Position numbers and translations under genes: made by a program
DNA from: Phycisphaerales bacterium
GTDB lineage: Bacteria > Planctomycetota > Phycisphaerae > Tepidisphaerales > Tepidisphaeraceae
Direction of reading: 5' to 3'
Assembly: GCA_003153655.1 (NCBI GenBank)
Contig: PMAK01000114.1
Span: forward strand, 25,922-40,621
Length of the DNA: 14,700 nt
Shown: one piece after another, positions 13,692 to 14,700 of the stretch
How positions within the stretch are numbered: position 1 is the stretch's first letter
Layout of the letters: each line of letters begins with the position of its first letter
The notes under the pieces: generated by a model
The model's database searches: none
Told to the model about the DNA's origin: nothing
What the model saw: only the letters and a program-made list of their open reading frames with translations

Positions 13692-14270
13692 ATGGCAACC
13701 TTCAGCGATTTACTCTTCTATGCGGCATGGTGGATGCTCGCTGTTATCGCCGGAGGAGGGATTTTTGCGCTAGTCGCCGGGCTCCGCCGGTTGGACAAGA
13801 AGCTCCAGCGACTGGGGATCGCCCTGATCTTGATCGCGGGCGTCCTTGGCACCCTGCGGCTGATCTTCCCAACCGACCGCGAAAAGCTGGAAAAGCGATC
13901 CCGGCAATTGGTCCAGGCGGTCGATCATCAGGATTGGAATGCCCTTCGGAATCTGCTCGATCAAAACACGGTCGTCGGCTTAAAAGCCCACATCGCCGCT
14001 GCCGGCCGCGACGCGATTGTCGCCTCGATCAAGGAGAATTGTGACCGCTACACCCTCAAGTCGGTCTCCGTCATCGGCATCGAAAGCGAGCAGACGGAAA
14101 CGCTGATCACGGTTCCCCTTGTGGTTTACAGTGTGCAGGATTTCACCCAGGACCGTCCTGTTACCAGCACCTGGCAGCTCGACTATCAGCAGTCCGGTGA
14201 TCAATGGATTCTCGAAAAGATCACGCTTTTGCGCATCGGCAACAACGATACCGACGACTACCCCTTCTGA
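13692..14270 (+). CDS. Small membrane-anchored protein with a possible NTF2-like soluble domain
   Basis: A 192-residue protein with two N-terminal membrane helices (about 7-30 and 40-60: FYAAWWMLAVIAGGGIFALVAGL, then LGIALILIAGVLGTLRLIF) joined by a short basic loop (RRLDKKLQR). A soluble domain of about 125 residues follows. Its pattern is a helix with LVQAVDHQDWNALRNLLDQNTVV, then several strands ending in TSTWQLDYQQSGDQWILEKITLLRI. It resembles NTF2/SnoaL-like cone folds, but no catalytic residues can be assigned. The start at 13692 is the ATG directly before the first helix; no ribosome-binding site is evident. It is divergent from the maf operon, and its last 13 bases overlap the surE 3' end. 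Function unknown. Confidence 0.78.
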   Translation: MATFSDLLFYAAWWMLAVIAGGGIFALVAGLRRLDKKLQRLGIALILIAGVLGTLRLIFPTDREKLEKRSRQLVQAVDHQDWNALRNLLDQNTVVGLKAHIAAAGRDAIVASIKENCDRYTLKSVSVIGIESEQTETLITVPLVVYSVQDFTQDRPVTSTWQLDYQQSGDQWILEKITLLRIGNNDTDDYPF

Positions 14271-14700
14271 GATCCACTCCATTTCTTGCGCGACCATTCC
14301 CCCAGCAATGTGTGATCTGTTAAATCAAATTGCAAAGGAGTGATGGTGATGTACCGATCGCGCAGCGCAGCCACGTCAGTATCCTCCTCGGCGGTGTTCA
14401 GCGAAAAAACAGTCGTGTTCCAGAAATAATCATGCCCGCGGGGATCTTTCCGCCGCTCATAGGTGTCCGCCCATGGGCGCGTGCACTGGCGGACGATTTT
14501 TACCCCGGCGGGGGACTCGCCCGGCTTGAGGGCGGGAAGATTCACAGTCGCGACCTGCCGCGGCCCGAGACCTGCTACAAGAATCTGTTTGATCGTTTCC
14601 CGGGCTAGTATTGCGGCTCCGCCATAATCAGGCGATACCTCTCCGCGCAGATACAGCGAAACCGCGATGCTTGGCAGGCCGAGGAATGCGCCTTCGATAG
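14258..14700 (-). CDS. surE: 5'/3'-nucleotidase SurE, C-terminal part (5' end beyond the window)
   Basis: The open frame enters from the window edge and runs 146 codons to TAG at 14258. It begins IEGAFLGLPSIAVSLYLRGE, the highly conserved SurE block that follows the catalytic half. After that come ATVNLPALKPGESPAGVKIVRQ, WADTYERRKDPRGHDYFW, and EEDTDVAALRDRYITITPLQFDLT, the characteristic C-terminal sequence. SurE is a divalent-metal nucleotidase acting on nucleoside monophosphates in stress and stationary phase. The catalytic DD and N residues lie in the missing N-terminal part. An internal GTG at 14545 is not a real start, since homology continues upstream to the edge. It converges on and overlaps the small membrane protein by 13 bases. 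Confidence 0.95.
   Translation of the reverse strand, partial: IEGAFLGLPSIAVSLYLRGEVSPDYGGAAILARETIKQILVAGLGPRQVATVNLPALKPGESPAGVKIVRQCTRPWADTYERRKDPRGHDYFWNTTVFSLNTAEEDTDVAALRDRYITITPLQFDLTDHTLLGEWSRKKWSGSQKG

Noticed and set aside
13579..13698. Extended Maf start at TTG 13698
   Set aside because: The added 40 residues are not family-like, the start would overlap the divergent gene's ATG, and a promoter plus palindrome lie inside it.
14258..14270. Convergent 13-base overlap of surE and the small membrane protein as an antisense arrangement
   Set aside because: Short tail-to-tail overlaps are common in compact genomes and nothing else suggests regulation.
1..14700. CRISPR arrays, tRNA/rRNA genes, insertion sequences
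   Set aside because: No regularly spaced repeats, no transposase-like reading frame and no recognisable RNA gene were found by eye on either strand.

Overview
The window reads as a chromosomal segment of a Gram-negative-type bacterium of moderately high GC. It has a lipoprotein with a lipobox, SurE, a Mn-type superoxide dismutase, and genes packed with 4-bp stop/start overlaps. Large TMTC-like membrane proteins with TPRs, and a nucleotidyltransferase/radical-SAM-like protein beside a Maf/Neu operon, are things I associate with Planctomycetota (Phycisphaerae-like). That placement is inference; there is no rRNA or marker gene here. TGA is the ordinary stop of many genes, so the standard bacterial code applies. 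I see no tRNA, rRNA, CRISPR array, insertion sequence or phage gene. Layout: (1) 1-106, the 5' end of an unrecognised minus-strand gene, then a gene-poor stretch with a hairpin. (2) 364-3671 (+), two tandem paralogous GT-C/TMTC-like multi-pass membrane proteins with C-terminal TPRs, joined by an ATGA overlap. (3) 5262-3693 (-), an amidohydrolase and a small lipoprotein in one transcription unit. (4) 5526-6143 (+), a Mn-type superoxide dismutase with its own promoter and ribosome-binding site. (5) 7045-6173 (-), an HDOD-domain protein. (6) 13578-7116 (-), a tightly coupled operon in the order maf-like glycosyltransferase, nucleotidyltransferase/degenerate radical SAM/SPASM protein, CMP-sugar synthase (neuA-like), nonulosonate synthase (neuB), hydrolysing UDP-sugar 2-epimerase (neuC-like). 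(7) 13692-14270 (+), a small membrane protein with a possible NTF2-like domain, divergent from the operon. (8) 14700-14258 (-), the C-terminal part of surE. How the genes work together: NeuC would make an N-acetylmannosamine-type sugar from a nucleotide-GlcNAc. NeuB would condense it with phosphoenolpyruvate to a nine-carbon sialic/legionaminic-type acid, and the NeuA-like enzyme would activate it with CTP. Maf would then transfer it to a protein, classically flagellin. The second operon gene carries an N-terminal nucleotidyltransferase-like half and a radical-SAM-like barrel without its cluster cysteines. It is interrupted by an in-frame TGA, after which the same frame continues as a convincing SPASM domain that ends in a 4-bp overlap with neuA. 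That interruption and the unusual protein are the main points of interest. Three inverted repeats overlap predicted promoters (amidohydrolase, sodA, maf operon) and are candidate operators.
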